Below are positions 7,230-16,757 of a stretch of 64,000 nucleotides of DNA, piece by piece. The number at the start of each line of letters is the position of its first letter. The first letter of the stretch is position 1. A program made the translations under genes and the position numbers. This DNA comes from Microlunatus elymi (GTDB lineage: Bacteria; Actinomycetota; Actinomycetes; Propionibacteriales; Propionibacteriaceae). The stretch covers positions 4,154,001-4,218,000 of the forward strand of contig NZ_CP041692.1 in the NCBI RefSeq assembly GCF_007362775.1. Reading direction: 5' to 3'. The notes beneath the pieces were generated by a model. That model saw only the letters and a program-made list of their open reading frames with translations, made no database searches and was not told the DNA's origin.

Positions 7230-8735
7230 GTGCCAGCGCCTCGCCTTCCAGAGCTCACCCTGTCCCGTTCACTTCCGCGAACCGCCGAAGTCCTGATCGT
7301 GGGCTTCGCCGCGGATACCGTGGTCGGCCTGCCCGACACCGTCGCGAACGCCTTGAGGAAGACGTACGGCGCCGGGCCGGATGAGGTCGCGGCGACCTTC
7401 GGTGCGACCTCCAAGCCGCTGAGCACGACGGTGATTCCGGGTGCCGGCAAGGTGACGCTGGTGCTGGTCGGCCTCGGCGACCGGCCGGTCGACGAACTGC
7501 CCGCCGGTGAGCTGCGCAGCGCTGCCGGGGCGGCGGCGCGAGTTGCCTCCGGGCTGAAGCACCTGACCGAGGGTCGGCTGGCGATCAGCCTCGACCGGTC
7601 CGAGGCAAGGACCGTTCAGGCCGTCGCCGAAGGACTCCTGCTGGGCGCATACAGCTTCCAGCCGATCACCACCGGCGACCCGGCCGACCCCAAGATCAAC
7701 GAGGTCTCGGTGATCAGCAGGTCCACCGGGAAGGCGCAGCTGGCTGCCCTGGAGGCGGCGGCAATCGTCGCCCGGGCCGTGATCGCCAACCGGGAATGGG
7801 TGAACCAGCCGGCCAATCTGCTCTACCCGGAGAGTTTCGCCGAGGAGGCCCGCCGGCACATCGGCAGCCGGAGCAAGATCAACATCGAGATCCTGGACGA
7901 GAAGTCCCTGGAGAAGGGCGGCTACGGCGGCATCCTGGCCGTCGGCGGCGGGTCCGAGCGGCCGCCGCGGCTGGTGCGGTTGAGCTACGCGCCGCGCGGC
8001 GCCAAGGTGCACCTCGGTTTGGTCGGCAAGGGCATCACCTTCGACTCCGGCGGCCTGGACCTCAAGACCCAGGCCGGCATGTACACGATGAAGTCGGACA
8101 TGTCCGGCGCCGGCGCGGTCTTCGCCGCGGTGAGGGCGATCGCCGACCTCGGCCTCAAGATCAAGATCACCGCGTACGGATCGCTGGCCGAGAACATGCC
8201 GTCCGGTTCGGCCTACCGGCCCTCGGACGTGCTCACCATCTACGGCGGCAAGACGGTGGAGAACGTGAACACCGACGCCGAGGGACGGCTGGTGATGGCC
8301 GACGCGCTGGCCCGGTTGAGCGGTGAGGACAAGCCGGATCTGATCATCGACGTGGCCACCCTGACCGGCGCCTGCATCGTCGCACTCGGTGAGCGGACCG
8401 TCGGCGTGCTGAGCAATGACGAAGACACCGCGACGGCCGTCCTCGAGGCGGCGCAGGCGGCCGGCGAGCGGTTCTGGCGGTTGCCGATCGTCGACGAATG
8501 CCGCGGCTTCCTCGATTCCGAGGTGGCCGATCTGAAGTCCGGCCGTTCCGGTCCCGGTGGTGCGATGACCGCCGCCGCGTTCCTGCGCGAGTTCGTCGGC
8601 GAGACGCCGTGGGTCCATCTCGACATCGCCGGCCCGTCGTTCAACGACGGCAAGCCGTACGGCTACATCCCCAGCGGCGGCACCGGCGTCGGCGTCCGGA
8701 CCCTGATCGATCTGGCCCAGCAGTACGCCGGCTGA
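7230..8735 (+). CDS. pepA: Leucyl aminopeptidase (M17)
   Basis: Two-metal cytosolic aminopeptidase that removes N-terminal residues during peptide turnover. 501 residues, full length. The M17 signature NTDAEGRL is at about residues 347-354, and the metal and catalytic Lys segment VGKGITFDSGGLDLKT lies upstream. The N-terminal domain is the usual variable alpha/beta module. In Mycobacterium tuberculosis the orthologue (pepB) occupies the same position between gcvT and the E2 gene, so this is conserved synteny. The GTG start matches a leaderless promoter and begins where family similarity begins. Confidence 0.95.
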   Translation: MPAPRLPELTLSRSLPRTAEVLIVGFAADTVVGLPDTVANALRKTYGAGPDEVAATFGATSKPLSTTVIPGAGKVTLVLVGLGDRPVDELPAGELRSAAGAAARVASGLKHLTEGRLAISLDRSEARTVQAVAEGLLLGAYSFQPITTGDPADPKINEVSVISRSTGKAQLAALEAAAIVARAVIANREWVNQPANLLYPESFAEEARRHIGSRSKINIEILDEKSLEKGGYGGILAVGGGSERPPRLVRLSYAPRGAKVHLGLVGKGITFDSGGLDLKTQAGMYTMKSDMSGAGAVFAAVRAIADLGLKIKITAYGSLAENMPSGSAYRPSDVLTIYGGKTVENVNTDAEGRLVMADALARLSGEDKPDLIIDVATLTGACIVALGERTVGVLSNDEDTATAVLEAAQAAGERFWRLPIVDECRGFLDSEVADLKSGRSGPGGAMTAAAFLREFVGETPWVHLDIAGPSFNDGKPYGYIPSGGTGVGVRTLIDLAQQYAG

Positions 8736-8737
8736 AC

Positions 8738-9091
8738 TCAGTCGTGCTCGGTGGTCTGCTGCCGCTGCAGCAGTTTCTGCCGGTGGTTGTAGTCCCGCAT
8801 CCGTTGCGGGTAGCCGACGACTGCGGCTTCGTAGCCGGGGATCTGCAGGCTCTCGGCGAACGAATGCGCCCACTGCGGTGACGGGACTCGGCGCCGGGTC
8901 CATTCGCCGTCGTGGGCGACCAGCAGCAGGGTGGTCTGAGTGACGCTGGTCGGCTGCTCGACGTAGGCCTCGACACCGCGTCGGGTGTGCGCGAACTCGG
9001 TCAGGTGCGCGACAGCCGCTTGATCGACCGACTGTGCGCGCGCACCGGGCGCCCGCCGACGTCGGCCGATCCGCTGTTGCCACCACCCCAT
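8738..9091 (-). CDS. Conserved actinobacterial protein of unknown function
   Basis: 117 residues. A basic N terminus (WWQQRIGRRRRAPGAR) is followed by a compact domain with the conserved segments TRRGVEAYVE, VAHDGEWTRRRV and GYPQRMRDYN. Homologues with the same landmarks occur next to pepA/lpd in many Actinobacteria and are sometimes labelled oxidoreductase without evidence. No catalytic motif is visible. It is convergent with pepA (stop codons 2 bases apart) and divergent from lpd, which fits a fixed place in this syntenic block. Confidence 0.75.
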   Translation of the reverse strand: MGWWQQRIGRRRRAPGARAQSVDQAAVAHLTEFAHTRRGVEAYVEQPTSVTQTTLLLVAHDGEWTRRRVPSPQWAHSFAESLQIPGYEAAVVGYPQRMRDYNHRQKLLQRQQTTEHD

Positions 9092-9138
9092 GCAGTAAGT
9101 ATGACGAGTCGCGTTCGCCGAATGATTGGATGAGGCTT

Positions 9139-10539
9139 ATGAACTACGACCTGGTGATCTTGGGGGCCGGCAGCGGTGGTTACGCGGCGGCCTTGCGGGG
9201 CGCCGAACTGGGGCTGCGGACCGCTCTGGTCGAGGAGGGACTGGTCGGCGGCACCTGCCTGCATCGCGGCTGCATCCCGACGAAGGCGATCCTGCACGCG
9301 GCCGAGGTGGCCGACGCGGCCCGCGACGGCAGCCAGTTCGGTGTGCACGCCACCCTGGATCGGGTCGACCTGGCCGAGGTCCGAAGCTACGCCGACGGTG
9401 TCGTCGGCCGACTGCACAAGGGCCTGACCGGACTGATCGGCTCACGCAAGATCGACGTGATCGAGGGCCGCGGCAGTCTGGTCGGCGCTGACGGAAATGG
9501 CGCCGCGGCCGCCGTACGGGTCGGTGATCGACAACTCAGCGCAGATCATCTGGTGTTGGCCACCGGATCGCTGCCGAGCACGCTGCCGGCGGTCGCCGTC
9601 GACGGCGTACGGGTGCTGACCAGCGAGCACGCGTTACGGTTGACCGAGCTGCCGACCTCGGCGATCGTCCTCGGCGGCGGCGTGATCGGGGTCGAGTTCG
9701 CCTCGGCCTGGCGTTCGTTCGGGGTCGACGTGACGGTGGTCGAGGCACTCCCCCGACTGGTGCCCAACGAGGATCCGGCCATCTCCAAGACCCTGGAACG
9801 GGCCTTCCGCAAACGGAAGATCGGCCTGCTGACCGGCTCGCCGATGCAGGCGGTCAGCACCGATTCGGACCAGCTGACGGTGACGCTGGAGTCCGGGAAG
9901 TCGGTCAGCGCCGACGTACTGCTGGTCGCGGTCGGCCGTCGCCCGAACTCGTACGGGATGGGTTTCGAGGAAGCCGGGCTGGAGCTGGATCGCGGCTGGG
10001 TCCGTACCGACGACAGACTGGCGACCAACCTGAGGGGCGTGTACGCGGTCGGCGACCTGGTCGCCGGACTCCAGCTGGCGCACCGCGGCTTCGCGCACGG
10101 GATCTTCGTCGCCGAGGAGATCGCCGCCGGTCGGGATCCGGGGCTGCACCGCCCGACGGTGGTCGGCGACGAGTCCATCCCCCGGATCACCTACAGCGAT
10201 CCCGAGATCGCCGCCGTCGGGCTCAGTGAGGAAGCGGCCCGGCAGCGTTTCGGCGACGTCGAAACCTTCACCTACGAGCTCGGCGGGAACGGGCGCTCGC
10301 AGATCCTCAAGACCCAGGGCTTCGTCAAGGTGGTGCGCCGTGCGGACGGTCCGGTGGTCGGCATTCACCTCATTGGGGCGCGGGTCGGCGAGCTGATCGG
10401 CGAGGCCCAGTTGATCACCAACTGGGAGGCCTACCCGGAGGAGGTGGCGCAGCTGATCCACGCCCATCCGACCCAGGGCGAGGCGCTCGGCGAAGCGCAC
10501 CTGGCGCTGGCCGGCAAGCCCCTCCACGTGCATACCTGA
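9139..10539 (+). CDS. lpdA: Dihydrolipoyl dehydrogenase (E3)
   Basis: Flavoprotein that reoxidises dihydrolipoamide in 2-oxoacid dehydrogenase and glycine cleavage complexes, passing electrons to NAD+. 466 residues. FAD site GAGSGGYAA at residues 9-17; redox disulfide C40/C45 in GGTCLHRGCIPTKA; second Rossmann site LGGGVIGVEFAS; C-terminal His-Glu dyad in HAHPTQGEALGEA. The ATG at 9139 starts directly at the flavin strand; an ATG at 9130 is possible. It is followed 77 bases later by sucB, its functional partner, so the two probably form one metabolic unit. Confidence 0.93.
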   Translation: MNYDLVILGAGSGGYAAALRGAELGLRTALVEEGLVGGTCLHRGCIPTKAILHAAEVADAARDGSQFGVHATLDRVDLAEVRSYADGVVGRLHKGLTGLIGSRKIDVIEGRGSLVGADGNGAAAAVRVGDRQLSADHLVLATGSLPSTLPAVAVDGVRVLTSEHALRLTELPTSAIVLGGGVIGVEFASAWRSFGVDVTVVEALPRLVPNEDPAISKTLERAFRKRKIGLLTGSPMQAVSTDSDQLTVTLESGKSVSADVLLVAVGRRPNSYGMGFEEAGLELDRGWVRTDDRLATNLRGVYAVGDLVAGLQLAHRGFAHGIFVAEEIAAGRDPGLHRPTVVGDESIPRITYSDPEIAAVGLSEEAARQRFGDVETFTYELGGNGRSQILKTQGFVKVVRRADGPVVGIHLIGARVGELIGEAQLITNWEAYPEEVAQLIHAHPTQGEALGEAHLALAGKPLHVHT

Positions 10540-10616
10540 CCCCGCGGACGACCGCCCGGACCGGCGGATAGGCTGACCGGGCAGAGCCACGCATCATCGA
10601 GGAGTCGAAGCCGAAC

Positions 10617-12431
10617 ATGTCCACCGAGGTCACTCTTCCGGAACTGGGCGAAAGCGTCACCGAAGGCACCGTCAGCCGCTGGCTGAAGCAGGTCGGAGAC
10701 ACCATCGCCGTCGACGAACCGCTGCTGGAGATCTCCACCGACAAGGTGGACACCGAGATCCCGTCGCCGGTCGCCGGCACCCTGCTGGAGATCCGGGCGA
10801 ACGAGGACGACACGGTCGAGGTCGGCGCCGTGCTGGCAGTGATCGGCGAGGAGAGCGAGAGCTCCGCCGGCGACGGCCAGTCAGCTCCGGCGCCCGAGGC
10901 AGAGCAGGAGCCGGAGCAGGAACAGCCCGCACCGGCCGCCGAGTCCGCTCCCGCGCCCGCCCCCGAGTCCGCTCCCACCGCCGAACCGGCACCGTCCGAA
11001 CAGGCCCCGGCAGCGCAGGCCGGCTCCTCCTCCGCGTCGAACGGTTCGGGCAGCGACGTCACCCTGCCCGAGTTGGGCGAGAGCGTCACCGAGGGCACCG
11101 TCAGCCGCTGGCTGAAGCAGGTCGGCGACTCGGTGGCCGTCGACGAACCGCTGCTGGAGATCTCCACCGACAAGGTGGACACCGAGATCCCGTCTCCGGC
11201 CGCCGGCACGCTGCTGGAGATCCGGGCCAAGGAGGACGAGACCGTCGAGGTCGGTGCAGTCCTGGCGGTGATCGGCGAAGCGGGTCAGCAGTCCCAGGGC
11301 GGCGACCAGCAGCCGGCCCAGCCCGAGCGGGAAGAGCAGCCCGTACAGGAAGAGCAGGCCAAGCAGCAGGAGCAGCCGAAGCAGGAGGCGCAGCCGGAAC
11401 CGCAGGCCGAGGCAGCGGCGCCCGAGGCACCCGCACCTGCTCCCGCCCCCGCACCGGCACCCCAGCCGGCGAGCGCGCCGGCGCCGCAGACTCAGGCCGA
11501 CAGCTCCGACGGCGACCGCAACTACGTGACGCCGCTGGTACGCAAGCTGGCTGCCGAGCACGACGTCGACCTGTCCACCCTGAAGGGCACCGGTGTCGGC
11601 GGCCGAATCCGCAAGCAGGACGTACTGGCCGCCGCCGAGGCGGCTAAGGCACCGGCAGCCGAGACGCCGGCGGCAGCACCCGCCGCGGCATCGGCTCAGC
11701 AGAGCTCGCTGCGCGGGACCACCGAGAAGATGACCCGGCTGCGCAAGATCATCGCCGCCCGGATGGTGGAGTCGCTGCAGACGTCGGCCCAGCTGACCAC
11801 CGTCGTCGAGGTAGACCTGACGGTGATCTCCCGGCTGCGGGCCAAGGTGAAGGACGACTTCCTGCGCCGCGAAGGCGTCAAGCTGTCGTACCTGCCGTTC
11901 TTGATCAAGGGCGCGGTGGACGCGCTCAAGGTGCACCCAAAGCTGAACGCGACCATCGACACCGAGGCCGAGGAGATCCACTACCCGGCCACGGAGAACG
12001 TGTCGATCGCGGTGGACACCGACAAGGGCCTGGTGGTGCCGGTGATCAAGGGCGCCGGCGACCTCAGCATCGCCGGGCTGGCCAAGAAGATCGCCGACCT
12101 GGCCGACCGCACTCGCAACAACAAGCTGTCCCCCGACGACATCTCCGGCGGCACCTTCACCGTCACCAACACCGGCAGCCGAGGCGCCCTGATCGACACC
12201 CCGATCGTCAACCAGCCGCAGGTCGCCATCCTCGGCACCGGCGCGTTGGTGAAGCGGCCGGTGGTGATCACCGACAAGAATCTGGGCGAGACGATCGCGA
12301 TCCGGGACATGATGTATCTGTCGCTGTCCTACGATCACCGGCTGGTCGACGGCGCCGATGCGGCCCGCTTCCTGGGCACCCTGAAGGAACGGCTGGAGGA
12401 AGGCGACTTCGGCTCGGAGTTCGGTCTCTGA
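10617..12431 (+). CDS. sucB: 2-oxoacid dehydrogenase E2 (dihydrolipoyl acyltransferase) with two lipoyl domains
   Basis: Core acyltransferase of the 2-oxoglutarate and, in Actinobacteria, shared pyruvate dehydrogenase complex. 604 residues: lipoyl domain 1 (about 1-78, lipoyl Lys K43 in STDKVD), a Pro/Ala/Glu linker, lipoyl domain 2 (about 143-220, K186), a longer Gln/Pro/Ala linker, an E1/E3-binding domain (about 302-340, VTPLVRKLAAEHDVDL) and the catalytic domain (about 365-604) with the active-site H574 in YDHRLVDG. The two lipoyl domains are nearly identical at DNA level, a recent-looking internal duplication or gene conversion. LipB and LipA, encoded nearby, modify K43 and K186. It could equally be named dlaT. 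Confidence 0.93.
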   Translation: MSTEVTLPELGESVTEGTVSRWLKQVGDTIAVDEPLLEISTDKVDTEIPSPVAGTLLEIRANEDDTVEVGAVLAVIGEESESSAGDGQSAPAPEAEQEPEQEQPAPAAESAPAPAPESAPTAEPAPSEQAPAAQAGSSSASNGSGSDVTLPELGESVTEGTVSRWLKQVGDSVAVDEPLLEISTDKVDTEIPSPAAGTLLEIRAKEDETVEVGAVLAVIGEAGQQSQGGDQQPAQPEREEQPVQEEQAKQQEQPKQEAQPEPQAEAAAPEAPAPAPAPAPAPQPASAPAPQTQADSSDGDRNYVTPLVRKLAAEHDVDLSTLKGTGVGGRIRKQDVLAAAEAAKAPAAETPAAAPAAASAQQSSLRGTTEKMTRLRKIIAARMVESLQTSAQLTTVVEVDLTVISRLRAKVKDDFLRREGVKLSYLPFLIKGAVDALKVHPKLNATIDTEAEEIHYPATENVSIAVDTDKGLVVPVIKGAGDLSIAGLAKKIADLADRTRNNKLSPDDISGGTFTVTNTGSRGALIDTPIVNQPQVAILGTGALVKRPVVITDKNLGETIAIRDMMYLSLSYDHRLVDGADAARFLGTLKERLEEGDFGSEFGL

Positions 12432-12433
12432 CA

Positions 12434-12454
12434 TCTGGGGGCCCAGCCCCCAGA
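12434..12454. terminator. GC hairpin after sucB, copy 2 of the post-stop repeat
   Basis: A perfect 9-bp stem TCTGGGGGC/GCCCCCAGA with a CCA loop starts two bases after the sucB stop. The following GTTCCTACCG block is shared with the copy after DUF3043. No U tract; terminator role is inferred from position. Confidence 0.6.
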
Positions 12455-12620
12455 CCCCCAGGTTCCTACCGGATCGGCTTCCACCGATGGTTAGGTGAGG
12501 GGCGGCCCATCGGGCCATCGAGGCCCTCGGGCTCGCTTCCGGGTCATCCGTCCGGATCAGGACGTAGCTGCCCCGGAAGCGCAAGACTGTGCTTAGAGTA
12601 CGGCCTGAACGGGAGAGACC

Positions 12621-13526
12621 ATGCGGATCCTGATCACCGGCGCATCCGGCTTCCTCGGTACCGCCCTGCGGGTGCGGTTCGCCGAGCAGGGGTACGAGGT
12701 GCGCCGGCTGGTCCGCCGGACTCCGGTGTCCTCGACCTCGGAATTCCACTGGGATCCGGCACAGGGCCGGATCAACGCCGACGCGGTCACCGACGTCGAC
12801 GTGATCATCAACCTGGCCGGTCCGCCGGTGTTCACCCGACCGTGGACCGACAGCCGTCGCCAACTGCTGCGCGACGCCCGGATCGAGGCCACTCGGTTGC
12901 TGGCCGAGACCGTGGTCGAACGCTACGCCGGTAGCTCCACCAAGCCGCTCTGGCTGCAGTCCAGCGCTACCGGATGGTACGGCACCCGCTCCGGACCGGA
13001 ACCGTACGACGAGACCGCACCCGCGGCCGGCGACTTCCTCGGCCGGCTCGCCCACGACTGGGAGGCCGCCACGGAGCAGGCCGCCTCGGCCGGAGTGCCG
13101 GTGATCAAGATCCGCAACGGAATGGTTCTTGATCATTCCGGCAGCACCCTGAAGTTGATCAAGCCCGTGTTCAAGCTCGGGCTCGGCGCCTCGCTCGGCG
13201 ACGGGCACCAGCGGATGACGATCATCAGCCTGCACGACTGGCTGCGTGCCGTGCAGTTCATGATCGACAAGCACCCGCCGGCCGGCCCGTACAACCTGAC
13301 CATCCCGCAGCCGCCGACCAACGCCGTATTCACCGCCACCCTGGCCCGGTTGCTCGGCAGCAAGGCCCGGCTGACCGCACCGGGGAAGGTGCTGCGAACG
13401 GCTCTCGGCGAGTTGGCCGAGCAACTCGTCGGTGATCAGTACGTTGTGCCGACGGCGATCACCGAGCAGGGCTTCCGGTTCGACGGGCCGGACGTGAAAC
13501 AGACCGTGCAACTGGCGCTCGGCTGA
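12621..13526 (+). CDS. TIGR01777 family NAD-dependent epimerase
   Basis: Short-chain dehydrogenase-like protein of 301 residues, related to YfcH. N-terminal nucleotide site ITGASGFLGTALRVRF, then the family landmarks INLAGPPVFTRPWT and LQSSATGWYGTRS with its Ser and Tyr, and a C-terminal DUF1731-like region. The reaction is unknown. The ATG at 12621 has a good ribosome site (gggagag). The mycobacterial orthologue (Rv2216) lies in the same place between the E2 and lipB genes, so it belongs to the conserved lipoate block, although a direct role in lipoylation has not been shown to my knowledge. Confidence 0.85.
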   Translation: MRILITGASGFLGTALRVRFAEQGYEVRRLVRRTPVSSTSEFHWDPAQGRINADAVTDVDVIINLAGPPVFTRPWTDSRRQLLRDARIEATRLLAETVVERYAGSSTKPLWLQSSATGWYGTRSGPEPYDETAPAAGDFLGRLAHDWEAATEQAASAGVPVIKIRNGMVLDHSGSTLKLIKPVFKLGLGASLGDGHQRMTIISLHDWLRAVQFMIDKHPPAGPYNLTIPQPPTNAVFTATLARLLGSKARLTAPGKVLRTALGELAEQLVGDQYVVPTAITEQGFRFDGPDVKQTVQLALG

Positions 13527-13555
13527 GTCGGCTGCAGACCGTCGCCGGCCTCGGA

Positions 13556-13561
13556 TAGGCT
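13556..13561 (+). promoter_or_regulatory. -10 element, lipB
   Basis: TAGGCT, six bases before the lipB ATG. Confidence 0.5.
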
Positions 13562-13567
13562 CCGGGC

Positions 13568-14299
13568 ATGAGCGGCAACGTCGCATTCCGCGATCTCGGC
13601 CTGGGTTCGGACCTGATCGACTACGTCCAGGCCTGGGATCTGCAACGCAGCATTCACGCCGAGGTGGTGGCCGGTACCGCACCGGACACCGTGCTGCTGT
13701 TGGAACATCGAGCCGTCTACACCGCCGGCAAGCGAACCGAGCCGCAGGAACGACCGACCGACGGCGCGCCGGTGGTCGACGTCGACCGCGGCGGCAAGAT
13801 CACCTGGCACGGACCGGGTCAGCTGGTCGCCTACCCGATCGTCAAACTGCCGGACTCGGTCCGGGTGGTCGACTACGTCCGCCGGCTGGAAGAGGCCATG
13901 ATCAGGACCTTCGCCGAATTCGGCCTGACCACCGGCCGGGTGGACGGCCGGTCCGGGGTCTGGCTGCCACTCGATGATCAACCCTTCGACGAGTTCAGCA
14001 CGCCGCGTCCGGAGCGGAAGATCGCGCAGATCGGCATCCGCGTCGCCGCCGACGTGACCATGCACGGCCTGGCGATGAACATCAGCAACGAGGCGACCCC
14101 GTTCGAGGCGATCGTGCCCTGCGGCATCACCGATGCCGGGGTGACCAGCCTGGCCGAGGAGTTGGGCGGCGAACAGGTCCCACTGCCCCGGATCGCCGAG
14201 GTGCTGCGGCCCCAGCTGGCCGAGTTGCTGAGCTGGCAACCGTACGAGAAGTCGCCGGACATCCGCCGCCCGGCACTGGCCGGCGCCGAGAAGGCATAG
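13568..14299 (+). CDS. lipB: Octanoyl-[ACP]:protein octanoyltransferase
   Basis: Transfers octanoate from acyl carrier protein to lipoyl-domain lysines, the first step of lipoate synthesis. 243 residues. Conserved blocks are [40 protein letters not shown] with the catalytic Lys K151, HGLAMNISN, and IVPCGI with the acyl-thioester Cys C185. All catalytic residues are present. Together with lipA 8 kb downstream it modifies SucB, encoded just upstream. The ABC gene that follows starts 6 bases after its stop and may be cotranscribed without sharing its function. Confidence 0.95.
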   Translation: MSGNVAFRDLGLGSDLIDYVQAWDLQRSIHAEVVAGTAPDTVLLLEHRAVYTAGKRTEPQERPTDGAPVVDVDRGGKITWHGPGQLVAYPIVKLPDSVRVVDYVRRLEEAMIRTFAEFGLTTGRVDGRSGVWLPLDDQPFDEFSTPRPERKIAQIGIRVAADVTMHGLAMNISNEATPFEAIVPCGITDAGVTSLAEELGGEQVPLPRIAEVLRPQLAELLSWQPYEKSPDIRRPALAGAEKA

Positions 14300-14305
14300 G
14301 CCAGG

Positions 14306-15292
14306 GTGGCCGGCGGTCTCGCGGTAGAAGTCCGCGATCTCCGCAAGATCTATCGCACCCGACGCGGCCGCCAGGCGGCCGTGGCCGGACTCGATCTGAG
14401 CGTGCCCCGGGGCGGCGTGCACGGCTTCCTCGGTCCGAACGGTGCCGGCAAGACGACCACCATCCGGATGTTGCTCGGGCTGATTGCCGCCGACTCCGGC
14501 AGCATCTTGATCTTCGATCATCCGATTCCCAGCGGCATCAACCAGGTGATCAGCCGGGTCGGGGCGATCGTCGAACAGCCGCGCTTCTTCCCCGCCTTCA
14601 CCGGCCGGAAGAATTTGATCTTGCTCGCACGCGGCATCGGCGCACCGCCGTCCCGGGTCGACCAGGTGCTCGCCGAGGTCGGACTGGGCGATCGCGGCCG
14701 CGATCGTTTCGGCAAGTACTCGCTGGGCATGAAGCAGCGGCTGGCAATCGCCGCCACCCTGTTGAAGGATCCCGACTTGTTGATCTTCGACGAGCCGACC
14801 AACGGCCTGGATCCGGCCGGCATCCACGAGATCCGCGACACCATGCGCGGGCTGGCCGATCGCGGCAAGACCGTCCTGGTCTCCAGCCACATCCTCAGCG
14901 AGGTGGCCCAGATCGCCGACACCGTGTCGATCATCGGCCGGGGCCGGCTACTGGCCGAGGGCACGGTGGCCGAGCTGCTGCGTACCGGCGGTTCGGAATC
15001 GGTACGGGTCGGCGTCGCCGACCGACGCCGGGCCGTCGAGTTGCTCACCCGGGCCGGCTACGAGGTCAGCGCCGACGACGGGGGGCTGCTGGTGACGTCG
15101 ACCGAGCACCTTGAGCCGAGCAAGATCACCGAGCTGCTGGCCCGGTCCGGTCTTTACGTGAACGAGCTGGTGCCGATGCGTGCCGATCTGGAGTCGGTGT
15201 TCCTGGAACTCACCACCGATGATCATCTCGGTGCCGCCGATCCGACCGGTGACCGGCCGCAACCGCGCCGCGCACAGGAGGGCCAGCAGTGA
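14306..15292 (+). CDS. ABC transporter ATP-binding protein (ABC-2 exporter type)
   Basis: Nucleotide-binding subunit, 328 residues. Walker A GPNGAGKT at residues 43-50, ABC signature YSLGMKQRLAIA, Walker B LLIFDEP and the H-loop His in VSSHILSEV. The roughly 80-residue C-terminal extension after the ATPase core is typical of drug- or antibiotic-type ABC-2 exporters. It starts at a GTG 6 bases after lipB, and its stop overlaps the permease start (GTGA), so the two are translationally coupled. This pair interrupts the ancestral lipB-lipA adjacency. Substrate unknown. Confidence 0.9.
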   Translation: MAGGLAVEVRDLRKIYRTRRGRQAAVAGLDLSVPRGGVHGFLGPNGAGKTTTIRMLLGLIAADSGSILIFDHPIPSGINQVISRVGAIVEQPRFFPAFTGRKNLILLARGIGAPPSRVDQVLAEVGLGDRGRDRFGKYSLGMKQRLAIAATLLKDPDLLIFDEPTNGLDPAGIHEIRDTMRGLADRGKTVLVSSHILSEVAQIADTVSIIGRGRLLAEGTVAELLRTGGSESVRVGVADRRRAVELLTRAGYEVSADDGGLLVTSTEHLEPSKITELLARSGLYVNELVPMRADLESVFLELTTDDHLGAADPTGDRPQPRRAQEGQQ

Positions 15293-16269
15293 TCAAACTG
15301 TTCGCGGCGGAGTTGGACCGGCTCCGCAGCCGCCGGGTGTTCCTGATCGGCTTGGCGGTGCTTTTCCTTGCCCTGGTTGGGTTTCAGGTCGCCGTCGGCT
15401 TCGCGGTGAAGCAGCCGTCGCAGGCCGAGATCGCGCAGGCGCGGACCCAGTTCCAGCAAGCACAGCAGGAATATCGGGACAACAAGGACGAGAACGAGCA
15501 AGCGCAGAAGGACTGCGAAAAACAGATGGGTCCCGCGCACGCGTCCGACTGTGCGATCAGCGAGCCCAGCTGGGAGGACTATCGACCGCGGCCGGCCACG
15601 TTCGCCGACATGGCCGGCGGTGTGGTGACGGTCAGCGTCATCCTGCCCACGCTGGCGTTCTTGATCATCGGCGCCTCCAGCATCGGCGCCGAATACGGCA
15701 GCGGTGCGATCGCCAACTGGCTGAGCTTCATCCCCGACCGGTTGAAGGTGTACGTCAGCAAACTGGGCACGCTGCTGCTGACGGGAGCGATCGTGACGGC
15801 GGCCGCAACCGCGTTGAGCCTGGCCAGCACCGCCGTCCTGGTCAAGATCAACTCCGGCTCGGTGACCAAGCTCGGCGACCTGATCGCCGAGGGTGGTCGC
15901 GGGCTCTTGATCGTCACCTTCGGCGCGGCCGTCGGCTTCGCGCTGGCGTTGATCTTCCGGCACACCGTGGCCGCGCTCGGGGTGGTGCTCGGCTATCTGG
16001 TGGTCGACTTCGTCCTGAACATCCTGATGGGCTCGATCGAGTCGATGCAGAAGCTGAAGCCCTGGCTGGTCGAGAACAACCTGCTCGCGGTGCTGCACAA
16101 CGGCTACCCGTACTACGACCAGCGCAAGGAAGTGACGTCCGACGGCATCATGTACAACCAGGTCGAGCGGCACCTGTCGCTCGGCCACGGCATCATCTAC
16201 CTGGCCGTGCTGTTCGTGGCCGCGGTGCTGATCTCGGCTGTGATCTTCCGCCGCCGGGACGTCACCTGA
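15289..16269 (+). CDS. ABC-2 type permease
   Basis: Membrane subunit partner of the preceding ATPase, 326 residues. One N-terminal helix (about residues 18-38) is followed by a long extracytoplasmic loop rich in Gln/Glu/Asp (EIAQARTQFQQAQQEYRDNK) that may be coiled coil, then at least five helices, with large hydrophobic blocks around residues 105-140, 160-185, 205-250 and the last 30 residues, before a short basic tail RRRDVT. That topology fits ABC-2 permeases such as the NatB/YhaP-like branch. Start GTG overlaps the upstream stop. Confidence 0.87.
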   Translation: MIKLFAAELDRLRSRRVFLIGLAVLFLALVGFQVAVGFAVKQPSQAEIAQARTQFQQAQQEYRDNKDENEQAQKDCEKQMGPAHASDCAISEPSWEDYRPRPATFADMAGGVVTVSVILPTLAFLIIGASSIGAEYGSGAIANWLSFIPDRLKVYVSKLGTLLLTGAIVTAAATALSLASTAVLVKINSGSVTKLGDLIAEGGRGLLIVTFGAAVGFALALIFRHTVAALGVVLGYLVVDFVLNILMGSIESMQKLKPWLVENNLLAVLHNGYPYYDQRKEVTSDGIMYNQVERHLSLGHGIIYLAVLFVAAVLISAVIFRRRDVT

Positions 16270-16286
16270 TCATGATCTTGACCGGA

Positions 16287-16751
16287 TCACCAGGAGCCGG
16301 GTTGCTGGCGGGTGGTGACGTTGATCCGGTTGTACAGGTTGGCGGTGGCGATCCAGACCACCAGCCCGGCGAGCTCCTTCTCCCCGAAGTGTTCGGACGC
16401 CTCGTCCCAGATCTTGTCCGGCACCGGGTCGGAGGTGTCGGCCATCCGGGTCATGTGCTCGGCAAGATCAAGAGCTGCTCGCTCGGGAGCGGAGAACAAG
16501 GTGGATTCGTGCCAGCCGGCCAGTTGAATCAGCTGCGAGTCGGTCAGTCCCACCGTACGGGCGTTGCGCATGCTGTAGCCCAGGCAGGCGGCGCAGCCGT
16601 TGATCTGGCTGACCCGCAGATGGGTGAGCTCCAAGATCTTCGGCGCGACGCCGTACTCCTCGGCACCCTGTCCCAGCGTGATCAACGCCTGCATCGCAGC
16701 CTCGGGTACGAGGCCGGCGGGGTTCTTCATCCGAGTCGTCAGTGCGGTCAT
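16287..16751 (-). CDS. Carboxymuconolactone decarboxylase / AhpD-like protein
   Basis: 154 residues, CMD fold. The redox pair and general acid segment NGCAACLGYSMRNAR contains the CxxC motif and downstream catalytic region found in AhpD-like peroxidase proteins. Preceding it is PKILELTHLRVSQI, following it the E-R-A-A-L-D-L-A-E helix typical of the family. It is divergent from a SnoaL-type ECF sigma factor, the classic partner arrangement for this enzyme class, and the shared intergenic DNA has an ECF-like promoter pointing at this gene. It probably handles an oxidised or peroxide substrate; the exact reaction is unknown. Confidence 0.88.
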   Translation of the reverse strand: MTALTTRMKNPAGLVPEAAMQALITLGQGAEEYGVAPKILELTHLRVSQINGCAACLGYSMRNARTVGLTDSQLIQLAGWHESTLFSAPERAALDLAEHMTRMADTSDPVPDKIWDEASEHFGEKELAGLVVWIATANLYNRINVTTRQQPGSW

Positions 16752-16757
16752 GATGTC

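Noticed and set aside
10881-13682. 933-codon open frame on the minus strand
   Set aside because: Antisense to sucB, the epimerase and lipB; composition is Gly/Arg-rich shadow translation without family motifs.
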